In this document: in pieces, positions 31,909 to 41,645 of the stretch | Layout: every line of letters begins with the position of its first letter | How positions within the stretch are numbered: the first letter of the stretch is position 1 | DNA from: Modestobacter caceresii | GTDB taxonomy: Bacteria > Actinomycetota > Actinomycetes > Mycobacteriales > Geodermatophilaceae | Length of the DNA stretch: 64,000 nt | Direction of reading: 5' to 3' | Assembly (NCBI RefSeq): GCF_000761485.1 | Contig: NZ_JPMX01000008.1 | Coordinates: 1 to 64,000, forward strand | Notes under the pieces: generated by a model | What the model saw: the letters and a program-made list of their open reading frames with translations, nothing else | What the model was told of the DNA's origin: nothing | Databases searched by the model: none | Translations under genes and position numbers: made by a program

Positions 31909-32538
31909 GTGCACGACCACCAGCAGCCGGCGAACGACCTCCACGACCACGCCGCCTGGGAGGAGCGCTACTCCGCCGCGGCGGCGCTCTGGAGCGGCCG
32001 GGTCAACCCCACGCTCGCCGCACAGGCGGCCGACCTGCCCCCGGGGCGGGCCCTGGACGTCGGCTGCGGCGAGGGCGGCGACACCCTGTGGCTGGCCTCC
32101 CGCGGCTGGCAGGTGACCGGCCTGGACTGGTCGCAGACCGCCCTCGACCGCGGCGCCGCCCAGGCATCCGCCGCCGGGCTCGGCGACCGGACGACCTGGG
32201 TGCAGAGCGACGTCGCCACCTGGCAGCCCGCCGCCGCGGCGTTCGAGCTGGTCACCGCCCACTTCCTGCACCCGGAGGCCGCAGTGCGCCAGGTGCTGGT
32301 GCCCCGGCTGGCCGCGGCCGTCGCCCCCGGCGGCACGCTGCTCTGGGTCGGTCACGGGTACGACGAGGAGCGCGCCGCCATGTGGGGCGCGGACCGCTTC
32401 GCCACGGCCGCCGACGTCCTCGCCGACCTGGACCTGCAGGAGTGGGACGTCGTCCTGGCCGGCACCCAGCCGCGGCCGGCCGGCGAGAACGGCCACCACC
32501 ACGCCGACGAGGTGGTGCGGCTCCGCCGCCGGAGCTGA
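31909..32538 (+). CDS. Class I SAM-dependent methyltransferase
   Basis: The 209-residue protein has the SAM-binding motif ALDVGCGEGGDTLWLA (motif I, about residues 47-62), an acidic end to strand beta2 (VTGLDWSQ), motif post-II SDVAT, and an aromatic-rich C-terminus. The pairing with a thioredoxin-reductase-like enzyme suggests methylation of a thiol, tellurite or similar small substrate, but no substrate is certain. The GTG at 31909 follows GAGGAACG, a good ribosome site. Confidence 0.88.
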   Translation: MHDHQQPANDLHDHAAWEERYSAAAALWSGRVNPTLAAQAADLPPGRALDVGCGEGGDTLWLASRGWQVTGLDWSQTALDRGAAQASAAGLGDRTTWVQSDVATWQPAAAAFELVTAHFLHPEAAVRQVLVPRLAAAVAPGGTLLWVGHGYDEERAAMWGADRFATAADVLADLDLQEWDVVLAGTQPRPAGENGHHHADEVVRLRRRS

Positions 32539-32553
32539 GCCGACGGGGTCGGG

Positions 32554-32575
32554 CCGGCGGGATCGAGCCCGCCGG
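32554..32575. terminator. Bidirectional stem-loop between methyltransferase and epimerase genes
   Basis: CCGGCGGG and CCCGCCGG form a perfect 8-bp stem with a 6-nt loop, 16 bp after the methyltransferase stop and 22 bp from the convergent epimerase stop. A second small CCCC-GGGG hairpin follows. Confidence 0.55.
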
Positions 32576-32596
32576 GCCGAGCCCCGCCGGGGCGGG

Positions 32597-33577
32597 TCAA
32601 CCCGCAGACGACAGCAGCCGCCGCTCCAGGTCGGGCGGCAGGCCGGGCAGCTCCCGGCCGGCCGGGGGCTGCGGGCGGTCACCGGTCTGCATCCAGGCCC
32701 AGGTGTCGGCGACCGAGTCGCGCACCGGGCGGGAGGGCAGGCCGAGTTCCCGGGCCCGGGCGGTGTCGACGTCCCAGGCGGTGCGGGCGGTGCCGGCGGC
32801 CAGCCACAGCGGCAGGTGCGTCCACTCCTGGACGCCGGCCGACAGCAGGTCCGCTTCTGGCACCGGCACCCACTCCGCGTCACCGCCGGTGACCTCGCGG
32901 CAGGTGTCCAGCAGCCCGCCGAGCGTCGTCATCCCGGCCGGGCCGGTGGTGTTGACCGGGCCGCCCTGCCCGCGCTCGGCCATCTCGACCAGCCATCCGG
33001 CCAGGTCGCGGGCGTCGACCAGGGCGATCGGCTGCTCCAGCCCCTCGGCCGGGACGACGACCCGCCCACCGGCGGCGGTCCGGTCCAGCCACCAGCCCAG
33101 CCGGTACAGCGGGTCGTGCGGCCCGACGATCAGCCCGGCCCGCGCGGTCAGGAACCGCTCCCCCAGCGCCGCGCCCAGCACCCGCTCGGCGTACGCCTTC
33201 ACCGGCCCGTAGGAGTCCTCGTCGGAGTCCCAGGTCGGCTCCTGCTCGCCGGCGATCGGCCCTGGCGGCCAGTTCCGGTAGGCGTTCAGGCTGCTGACGA
33301 AGGCGTAGCCGGCGACGTCGGCGAGCGCGGCCGCCGCGTGGTCCGCCGCCCCGCGGGTCTGGCAGGAGGTGTCGACGACCAGCTCGGGCAGCCAGCCGTC
33401 CAGTGCGGCCGGCAGGGCGGCGGGGTCGTCCCGGTCACCGGTGAGTGACCGGGCGCCGACCGGCGGTGCGCCGGAGACGCCGCGGGTGAACGTGGCCACC
33501 TCGTGACCGCGGTCCAGCGCCGCGGAGACGACGTGCCGGCCGAGGAAGTGCGTGCCGCCGAGGACGAGGAGTCGCAT
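32597..33577 (-). CDS. NAD-dependent epimerase/dehydratase (atypical SDR)
   Basis: The 326-residue protein begins MRLLVLGGTHFLGRH, the nucleotide-binding motif of atypical SDRs resembling isoflavone-reductase-like and CSP41-type proteins. Downstream are FVSSLNAY and a YGPVKAYAE segment with the Tyr and Lys of the YxxxK pattern. It probably acts on a nucleotide-sugar or similar, or serves as an RNA-binding SDR-like protein. The family is clear, the substrate is not. It is transcribed toward the methyltransferase and ends beyond a shared terminator. Confidence 0.85.
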   Translation of the reverse strand: MRLLVLGGTHFLGRHVVSAALDRGHEVATFTRGVSGAPPVGARSLTGDRDDPAALPAALDGWLPELVVDTSCQTRGAADHAAAALADVAGYAFVSSLNAYRNWPPGPIAGEQEPTWDSDEDSYGPVKAYAERVLGAALGERFLTARAGLIVGPHDPLYRLGWWLDRTAAGGRVVVPAEGLEQPIALVDARDLAGWLVEMAERGQGGPVNTTGPAGMTTLGGLLDTCREVTGGDAEWVPVPEADLLSAGVQEWTHLPLWLAAGTARTAWDVDTARARELGLPSRPVRDSVADTWAWMQTGDRPQPPAGRELPGLPPDLERRLLSSAG

Positions 33578-33731
33578 GCCCCGACCTCAGCGCAGCCGTC
33601 CGGCCGCCGTCCAGCCCGTTCGCTCTCGGCTCACTGCCGGTCCGGGTGGAGCCGCCGCACCGTCCGGGGAGCCGCGTCGCGGCACGGCCAGACGGTCGGC
33701 GACCCGGCTCAGGGTCCGGGGCGCGACCTCG

Positions 33732-34211
33732 TCAGCCGGCGCGGACGCCGGCCAGCGGGACGACCTGGGGCCGCGACGGGGCGGTGAGCAGCCCGCGCTG
33801 CGGGTTGCCGGTGTCCTCGCGCAGGCCGGCGAGCCGGAGCGCCCGGACACCGGTGAGCGCGTCGGCCTCCGGCGGCACCACGAGCAGGTCGACCCGACGC
33901 TCGCCGTCCACGGTCAGGGAGACCAGCTGCTGGTCCATGCTCGCGAACCCGCCGGTGCGCACGGTGCGGTCGCCGATCAGCATCTTGCGGGCCGGCGGCT
34001 CGTCCCAGGCGCCCACGGCGTAGGTGAAGCGGTCGATCCGCACGCCCAGGCTCTGCAGCGCCGCCGCCAGCTCGCGCAGCTCGACGGAGAGCAGTCGACT
34101 GCGTGGCCACCACGCGCCGTCGAACGTCCCGTCGGTCGCTGCCGTCGCCGGGCGCAGCCGCACCCGCACGTCGATCCCGTTCCGGAAACCTGCTGCCCGC
34201 TGGACCGTCAT
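33732..34211 (-). CDS. DUF5994 family protein
   Basis: The 159-residue protein contains DGTFDGAWWPRSRLLSVELRE (in parts), matching the hallmark of DUF5994, a small actinobacterial family of unknown function. No signal peptide, membrane helix or catalytic motif is visible. ATG 34211 has GGGGAG six bases upstream and gives a plausible N-terminus; a GTG at 34226 is an alternative start. It is isolated, with about 350 bp of non-coding DNA upstream. Confidence 0.75.
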   Translation of the reverse strand: MTVQRAAGFRNGIDVRVRLRPATAATDGTFDGAWWPRSRLLSVELRELAAALQSLGVRIDRFTYAVGAWDEPPARKMLIGDRTVRTGGFASMDQQLVSLTVDGERRVDLLVVPPEADALTGVRALRLAGLREDTGNPQRGLLTAPSRPQVVPLAGVRAG

Positions 34212-34561
34212 CGGCTCCCCGACCACCTCTCACACCGTTCCCCCAGGTGCACCCGGCCTCCCCCGGCGAGCACACCTCTCCGGACCGGAACGTACGACCG
34301 CCGCCGCGACACCCCGGCGCGCCACGAGGAGAGCCGTCGAACCCGGTCGCCTCGCTCGGCGGGCCATCACGAACCGTGATCGCGCGGCAACTCTCGACAC
34401 AGAGACCCCACCCGTCTCAGCAGACCTCGCGGCGCGCCGGGCCCCGAGACGACGAACGCCGCCGTCCCCCGAGGGGGACGACGGCGTCGGTCAGCTCGTC
34501 CGGCCCCCTCGCAGGGCCCCGCCGCTAGCCTGCGAGCGGTGGGGGGCGAGGGGGTCCTTCG
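34212..34561. other. Intergenic region between DUF5994 and typA
   Basis: No credible gene on either strand. On the DUF5994 side it should carry that gene's promoter (reverse-strand GTACGTT near 34290 may be a -10). On the typA side it contains the stem-loop at 34457-34486: an 8-bp stem CGTCCCCC/GGGGGACG continued by five more pairs after one mismatch, about 75 bp after the typA stop, a plausible terminator. Confidence 0.5.
34457..34486 (-). terminator. typA terminator
   Basis: CGTCCCCC, GA, GGGGGACG plus five outer base pairs after a mismatch. It lies downstream of typA on the reverse strand and lacks a strong T-run. Confidence 0.45.
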
Positions 34562-36451
<1,890 letters not shown>

Positions 36452-36621
36452 GCGGAGAGGCACCTCGGGGGATCGCGTGGGGGTCTGCGCGCAGCGGCGC
36501 GCGACAGGTGCAACGGCACGGGCGGCCGAGACCTTCCCATGGTAGGGGACGACGGCCCCCTGCCGAGCGGCTGTGACCGGTCTACCACTCTTGAAGGACC
36601 TTGGTCCCCCTCATCCCTCGC

Positions 36622-36638
36622 AGGCTCGGGACGAGCCT
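36622..36638 (-). terminator. Stem-loop after the small membrane protein gene
   Basis: AGGCTCG and CGAGCCT separated by GGA, 14 bp after the stop of the 112-residue membrane protein gene on the reverse strand. A short GGACC/GGTCC palindrome lies just beyond at 36596-36607. Confidence 0.45.
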
Positions 36639-36651
36639 CTGGACCGAGGCC

Positions 36652-36990
36652 TCACGACGACGGCCGGTCCGCCACCACCCAGGACGCCGCGGCGGCGACC
36701 ACCGTCACCAGCCCGACCGCCAGCCAGGCCGGCCAGCCGACGCCGATCGCCAGCACGTGCGCCAGGACGAAGGCGGCCACGTAGCCGACCGCCAGCGCGG
36801 CGGCGATCGCCGGCCCGCGACGGCGGTACCAGAGCCACCCGGCGGCCAGGCCGCCCACGGCGAACACGACGCCGCCGAGCGCCCGCACGCCGGTGCCCTG
36901 GGCCACGCCGAACCCGGCGGCCAGTCCGACGGCCACCGCGACGGCCGACGGGAAGCGGGTCTGCACGCGACTGAGGGTCGAGGTCGACAT
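36652..36990 (-). CDS. Small membrane protein of unknown function
   Basis: The 112-residue protein has three to four hydrophobic segments covering most of its length (VAVAVGLAAGFGVAQ, ALGGVVFAVGGLAAGWLWY, AALAVGYVAAFVLAHVLAIGV, LAVGLVTVVAAAASWVVA). There is no signature that I recognise. The ATG at 36990 is the only start giving a short hydrophilic N-terminus; the much longer frame running antisense to the diguanylate cyclase gene is a shadow. It is divergent from that gene by 230 bp. Confidence 0.65.
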   Translation of the reverse strand: MSTSTLSRVQTRFPSAVAVAVGLAAGFGVAQGTGVRALGGVVFAVGGLAAGWLWYRRRGPAIAAALAVGYVAAFVLAHVLAIGVGWPAWLAVGLVTVVAAAASWVVADRPSS

Positions 36991-37221
36991 GTCGCCCAGT
37001 GTCCCAGCGTCCGTGGGCCGGTGGGATCGGTCCCGGGCGGCGGCGACCGTCGCCGCCGTGGGCCGGGTCGAGGCCACGACGGCACTGTCGTGCGGGAGCA
37101 GTGGAGTCCCGCTGCCGACCCGTGGGTTCCCTTCGGCGGCCGGGCGCAGCGCGGGCTGATCGGTGATCCTGGGCGGTACGGTTCGCCGTCCGAGTCCGTC
37201 GGACGGTGCGAGGAGTCGCCG

Positions 37222-39336
37222 ATGACCCAGCACGCCGGGCCACCACCGTGGGTGGCCGAGGGGTCCTGGCGCGCGCGGACGACGGAGGCGCTGACCTCGA
37301 TCAGCGAGGCGGTCTGCTTCCTGGACGCCGAGTACCGCTACACCTGGGTCAACGCCGCCGCCGAGCGGCTGCTGGAGCGGACGGCCGCCGAGCTCGTCGG
37401 CCAGGTGCTGTGGACGCAGTTCCCGGACCGGCCCGGTGCCGCGTGGCAGGAGTCGGTCCGCCGGGCCCGGGCGACGGGTGAGAGCCAGCAGCTGGAGTTC
37501 TTCTACGAGCCGCTGGACCGGTGGTTCGAGGTGCGCACCTACCCCGTCCTCGACGACCTGGTCCTGTTCTTCCGCGACGTGCACGAACGTCGCACCCTGG
37601 ACGAGGAGCGGGCCGCGGAGTCCTCGCTGGTCCGGGCGGTGCTCAACGCACTGCCGGCCCGCACGGCCATCCTCGACGGCGACGGGACGATCCTGACCAC
37701 CAACGCGGCCTGGGCCCTGGGGACGACGACGGCGGGGCGGCCGGGCGCATGCCAGACCGGTGACGACTACCTGGCCGCCTGCCGCGCGCTGGCCGCCACG
37801 GGCGACCCCGACGCCCGGATCGCGGTCGAGGGCCTGGAGGCGGTGCTGGCGCGGCGGGCGCCGTCCTTCTCCTTCGACTACTGCCCGCCACCCGCCGCCG
37901 GTACCGCACCGCCCGGCAGCTGGTGGCACCTGCAGGCCTTCCCGGTGGACGGCAGACCGGGCCTCGTCGTCACCCACACCGACATCACCGACCGGGTGCG
38001 CGCGGAACAGCAGGCCGCCTGGCAGGCCCGCCACGACCACCTCACCGAGCTGCCCAACCGGGCAGCCCTGCACGAGACGATCGCCGGGGCGCTGGCCGAG
38101 GACGGCGGCCCGGTGACCGTCCTGTACCTGGACGTCGACGGGTTCAAGCAGGTCAACGACTCGCTCGGGCACTCGGTCGGCGACCTGCTGCTGCAGGAGC
38201 TGGCGGCGCGGCTGTCGCGGCGGACCCGCGCCACGGACGTGGTCGGCCGGCTCGGCGGCGACGAGTTCGTCGTCGTCGCCCGCGACTGCGACGCCCCGGC
38301 CGGGGAGCTGCTGGCCCGGCGGTTCCGCGCGGTCTTCGACGACCCCTTCGAGCTCGCCGGGACCCGGCTGTCGCTGACCGCCAGCATCGGGACGGCCACC
38401 TCCGACCCGGCGCACACCGGGCCCGAGGACCTGCTCCGGGACGCCGACGCCGCGATGTACGCCGCCAAGTCCGACGGCCGGGACCAGCACCTGCACTTCA
38501 CCCCGGCCCTGCGCGCGAGCCTGGAGGACCGGTGGCAGGTCGTCAGCCACCTGCGGAACGCGGCAGCGCTGGACCAGCTGACCGTGTGCTGGCAGCCGGT
38601 GGTGCACCTGCCCAGCGGCGACGTGACCGGGTGCGAGGCGCTCCTGCGATGGGACCACCCGCACCGCGGCCGACTCGAGCCCACCGGGTTCGTCCCGATC
38701 GCCGAGGAGACCGGGGTGATCGTGCCGATCACCCGCTGGCTGCTGCGGACGGCGATCGACCAGGCCGAGGTGTGGCAGGCCCAGGGCCACCAGCTGGCCG
38801 TGGCGGTCAACGTGAGCGCCGTCCACCTCTCCGCCGGGACACTGGTCGACGACGTCCTCGAGGCGCTGGCCGCGCGGGACCTGGACCCGGGGAGCCTGGT
38901 GCTGGAGCTGACCGAGACGGCGCTGGCGCGCGATCCCGAGCACGCGGTGGCCCAGTTCCGTGCACTGCGCGGCCACGGCGTCCGGATCGCCATCGACGAC
39001 TTCGGAGCCGGGTACAGCTCCCTGGCGGCGGTGGCCTCGCTGCCCGCGGACGTGCTCAAGGTGGACCGCGCGCTCGTCGCCGGCCCCCTGCCGGCCGCCG
39101 CCACGGTTCCCGAGGCGCTCCTCGGCGCGGTCGCCGCCCTGGGCGCGGCGCTGGAGATGGCTGTGCTCGCCGAAGGGGTGGAGACCGCCGAGCAACTGGA
39201 GCTGGCCCGCCGGGTGGGGTGCACCTACGCCCAGGGCCACCACATCTCCCCGCCGGTGACCGGCGAGCGGCTGGGTGCACTGCTCGCCGAGGGCCGGCGA
39301 CAGAGCGGGCACCAGCGCCTGCCCGACCACACCTGA
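37222..39336 (+). CDS. PAS-PAS-GGDEF-EAL cyclic-di-GMP signalling protein
   Basis: The 704-residue protein has two PAS-like sensor domains (about residues 20-130 and 135-265), a GGDEF domain with intact GGDEF (345-349) and an inhibitory I-site RATD exactly five residues before it (336-339), and an EAL domain with EAL at 472-474, LELTET, IDDFGAGYSS, the LKVDR Lys, AEGVET and a Gln in the final loop. All residues needed for c-di-GMP synthesis and for breakdown are present, so it may be bifunctional, switched by the PAS domains. No membrane helix is apparent. The ATG has GAGGAGTCG upstream. A very strong hairpin follows. Confidence 0.95.
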   Translation: MTQHAGPPPWVAEGSWRARTTEALTSISEAVCFLDAEYRYTWVNAAAERLLERTAAELVGQVLWTQFPDRPGAAWQESVRRARATGESQQLEFFYEPLDRWFEVRTYPVLDDLVLFFRDVHERRTLDEERAAESSLVRAVLNALPARTAILDGDGTILTTNAAWALGTTTAGRPGACQTGDDYLAACRALAATGDPDARIAVEGLEAVLARRAPSFSFDYCPPPAAGTAPPGSWWHLQAFPVDGRPGLVVTHTDITDRVRAEQQAAWQARHDHLTELPNRAALHETIAGALAEDGGPVTVLYLDVDGFKQVNDSLGHSVGDLLLQELAARLSRRTRATDVVGRLGGDEFVVVARDCDAPAGELLARRFRAVFDDPFELAGTRLSLTASIGTATSDPAHTGPEDLLRDADAAMYAAKSDGRDQHLHFTPALRASLEDRWQVVSHLRNAAALDQLTVCWQPVVHLPSGDVTGCEALLRWDHPHRGRLEPTGFVPIAEETGVIVPITRWLLRTAIDQAEVWQAQGHQLAVAVNVSAVHLSAGTLVDDVLEALAARDLDPGSLVLELTETALARDPEHAVAQFRALRGHGVRIAIDDFGAGYSSLAAVASLPADVLKVDRALVAGPLPAAATVPEALLGAVAALGAALEMAVLAEGVETAEQLELARRVGCTYAQGHHISPPVTGERLGALLAEGRRQSGHQRLPDHT

Positions 39337-39341
39337 GACGC

Positions 39342-39377
39342 AGCAGAGCTCCCACCCGACCGGGTGGGAGCTCTGCT
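39342..39377. terminator. Bidirectional terminator, 16-bp perfect stem
   Basis: A perfect 16-bp stem with loop GACC lies between the stop of the PAS-GGDEF-EAL gene and the convergent YceI gene, suited to terminate both. Confidence 0.85.
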
Positions 39378-39411
39378 GTCAGGGTCGTCCTCAGGAGGAC
39401 GGGGTCCTTGC

Positions 39412-39969
39412 TCAGGCGGTGCGGAGCACGCCCTCGATCTCCAGCTCGACCTCGATCTTGTCGCCGACGACGACGCCGCCGCCGTCCATCGGCATGTCGA
39501 TGTCCACGCCGAACTCCTTGCGGGAGATGGAGGTCTTGCCGGAGAAGCCGGCGCGCGTGCCGCCGTAGGCGTCCGGGCCGAAGCCGTTGAGCTCCAGGGC
39601 CAGGGTGACCGGCTTGGTGATGCCCTTGATCGTCAGGTCGCCCTCGACGACCCAGTCCTCACCCTTGTTGCGCACGCCGGTGGAGCGGAACTCCATGACC
39701 GTGTGGTTGCCGACGTCGAAGAAGTCCGCGGACTTGATGTGCGCGTCGCGCTGCTCCTGGCGGGTGTCGATCGAGTCCATGTCGATCTTCGCGTGCACCG
39801 CGGACTGCGACGGGTCCTCGGCGGTGACGATCTCGCCGGAGAACTCGCGGAAGTAGCCGCGGACCTTGCTGACCATCATGTGGCGGACCGAGAAGCCCAC
39901 CGTGGAGTGGGAGGCGTCGATGTCCCACGTGCCGACGACGTAGCCGGGGATCTGGGTGGTGCTGGCCAT
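39412..39969 (-). CDS. YceI-family lipid-binding protein
   Basis: The 185-residue protein is a full-length YceI domain, a lipocalin-like beta barrel. Recognisable segments are GTWDIDASHSTVGFSVRHMM and DLTIKGITKPVTLALELNG (both in parts). No signal peptide is present, so it is cytoplasmic. Members bind isoprenoid or fatty-acid ligands. The ATG has a strong ribosome site (GGAGGTCACC). It is divergent from a MarR-family gene, 89 bp away, which is probably its regulator. Confidence 0.9.
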   Translation of the reverse strand: MASTTQIPGYVVGTWDIDASHSTVGFSVRHMMVSKVRGYFREFSGEIVTAEDPSQSAVHAKIDMDSIDTRQEQRDAHIKSADFFDVGNHTVMEFRSTGVRNKGEDWVVEGDLTIKGITKPVTLALELNGFGPDAYGGTRAGFSGKTSISRKEFGVDIDMPMDGGGVVVGDKIEVELEIEGVLRTA

Positions 39970-39985
39970 GGTGACCTCCGAGTGG

Positions 39986-40034
39986 TTGAGCGTTTGACTG
40001 CCTGCGTCCTGCGGTAGCGTAGTTGAATGCTTGA
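39986..40034. promoter_or_regulatory. Repeated TTGA-N4-TTGA sites between yceI and marR genes
   Basis: TTGAGCGTTTGA at 39986-39997 and TTGAATGCTTGA at 40023-40034 share the arrangement TTGA-N4-TTGA and start 37 bp apart. They lie in the AT-rich centre of the divergent region, a likely place for the MarR-family repressor to bind. Confidence 0.4.
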
Positions 40035-40058
40035 GTATTCCGCCAGTACCCTCGCACC

Positions 40059-40565
40059 ATGACGAGTGACGTGTCCCCCGCGGCGCGGGCTGTCCCGGTC
40101 CCGCCGGCCGCGACGCGCTGGCTGGACGCCGAGGAACAGCGCGCCTGGCGCGCCTGGCTGTACAGCTGGATGCTGCTCGACGACCGGCTCGACCGCGAGC
40201 TGACCCGGGAGACGGGCATCTCGCACGCCTACTACGAGATCCTCGTCCAGCTGTCGGAGACCGAGGGCCGGCAACTGCGGATGAGCCAGCTCGCCGAACG
40301 CTGCCTGTCCTCCCGCAGCCGGCTCTCCCACGCGGTCTCCCGGCTCGAGGAACGCGGGTGGGTCCGCCGGCAGGTCTGCCCCGAGGACGGGCGTGGGCAG
40401 CTCGCCGTCCTCACCGACGAGGGGTTCGCGGCGCTGGAGGGTGCCGCCCCGGTGCACGTGGAGAGCGTGCGCAGCCACCTGTTCGACCAGCTCAGCCCGG
40501 AGCAGGTCGCCGCGATGCAGGACATCGGCGAGACCCTGCTGCGCCACCTGAACGACGAGGCGTAG
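40059..40565 (+). CDS. MarR-family transcriptional regulator
   Basis: The 168-residue protein has the winged-helix MarR fold: a recognition helix region LRMSQLAERCLSSRSRLSHAVSRLEERG (in parts) and the wing CPEDGRGQLAVLT. It is divergent from the YceI gene and probably represses it. Its ligand is unknown. The ATG at 40059 is the only plausible start before the dimerisation helices. A large palindrome begins 7 bp after the stop. Confidence 0.92.
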   Translation: MTSDVSPAARAVPVPPAATRWLDAEEQRAWRAWLYSWMLLDDRLDRELTRETGISHAYYEILVQLSETEGRQLRMSQLAERCLSSRSRLSHAVSRLEERGWVRRQVCPEDGRGQLAVLTDEGFAALEGAAPVHVESVRSHLFDQLSPEQVAAMQDIGETLLRHLNDEA

Positions 40566-40571
40566 CCGCCC

Positions 40572-40625
40572 GAGTGACAGCTCAGCGGGCTTCCCGGGCC
40601 GGGGAAGCCCGCTGGGCTGTCACTC
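40572..40625. repeat. 54-bp palindromic repeat, copy 1
   Basis: Two arms of 24 bp (starting GAGTGACAG, inner GGCTTCCC/GGGAAGCC) around a 6-nt loop. It lies directly after the MarR-family stop and is 54 of 58 bases identical (counting short flanks) to the copy at 41546. It may be a terminator, a REP-like element or one end of a small mobile unit. Confidence 0.8.
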
Positions 40626-40679
40626 ACCGGCTGTGGACGGCGGCAACGGCGACCTGCCCGGCTGCGGCAGGGTGCGGCG

Positions 40680-41551
40680 GTGCCCCGCCCGACCCGACGT
40701 CCCGAGCGACTCCGCGGCCGCGTCTTCCGCGGCACGGCAGCCGTCCGCAGCGGACTGCTCACCCCGGACGACCTCCGCAGTGCCGCCTGGGTGCGACTGT
40801 TCCCCGACGTCTACGCCGACGCCGCCCTCGACCTCACCCACACGGTGCGCGCGCAGGCGGTGGGCCGGCTGCTGCTCCCGCACGGCGTCGTCTCCGGGGG
40901 CAGCGCCGCGGTGCTCTGGGGACTGACCGACCTCGCCCGACCGGAGGACGACGTGGAGGTGACCGTCGCACCCGGGACGCCCCGCGGCGCCGCTCCCGGG
41001 ATGGCGGTGCGCCGCCGCGTCCTCCCCGGAGAGCGGGTGCGTCCCGTCGAGGGAGTCCGCGCGACCGCGCCGGAGACGACCGCGCTGGAGCTCGCCGGAC
41101 GCTCCCCCTCGACGACGGCGTCGTCCTGCTGGACCGGTTCGTGGCGGCGCGGACCACCACGCTGGCGACCCTGCGGCTGACGGCCGCCGAGCTGACCGGC
41201 CGCGGGTGCCGCCGGGCCCGGACGGCGTGCGCTCTCGCCGACGGCCTGGCCGCCTCCCCGCCGGAGACCCGGCTCCGGCTCTTGCTCGGCCGGTCGTCGC
41301 TGCCGCCGCCGGTGGCCCAGCACGTCGTCCGGCACGGCGGGGTCTTCCTGGCGCGGGTCGACTTCGCCTGGCCGGAGCGCCGCATCGCACTGGAGTACGA
41401 GGGCGCGTGGCACACCACCCGGGTCGCCGCGGACCGCCGGCGGATCGAGTCCCTCCAGGCGGCCGGCTGGCGGGTCCTGTTCGTCACCGCAGCGGACCTG
41501 CACTCCCCCGCCGAGCTGCTCGCGAGGATCGCCGCCGCACTCAGCGAGTGA
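40680..41551 (+). pseudogene. DUF559 / AbiEi-antitoxin-like domain protein, frameshifted
   Basis: The 5' part (GTG 40680 to about 41101) encodes the N-terminal AbiEi-like segment, and the 3' part, in another frame, encodes LPLDDGVVLLDRFV followed by a DUF559 domain (VDFAWPERRIALEYEGAWH...GWRVLFVTAADL), a Vsr/PD-(D/E)XK-like nuclease fold. The reading continues exactly if one base is added near 41100-41102, where expected GR-LPLDD is broken. In frame 1 the product would stop at 41180 with a nonsense tail. It could be a real pseudogene, a sequencing error, or less likely programmed slippage near the C5 run. It lies between the two palindromic repeats, the second of which includes its stop codon. 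Confidence 0.8.
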
Positions 41552-41599
41552 CAGCACAGCGGGCTTCCCGGGTCGGGGAAGCCCGCTGAGCTGTCAGTC
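41546..41599. repeat. 54-bp palindromic repeat, copy 2
   Basis: Same 24-bp arms and 6-nt loop as copy 1 with only four differing bases. The stop codon of the DUF559 frame lies inside it. It could terminate both that gene and the convergent glycerophosphodiesterase gene. Confidence 0.8.
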
Positions 41600-41645
41600 A
41601 CCGCGCCCTGACCGCGGGCGGGCCGGTGGCCCGCCCGCGGCTGCG

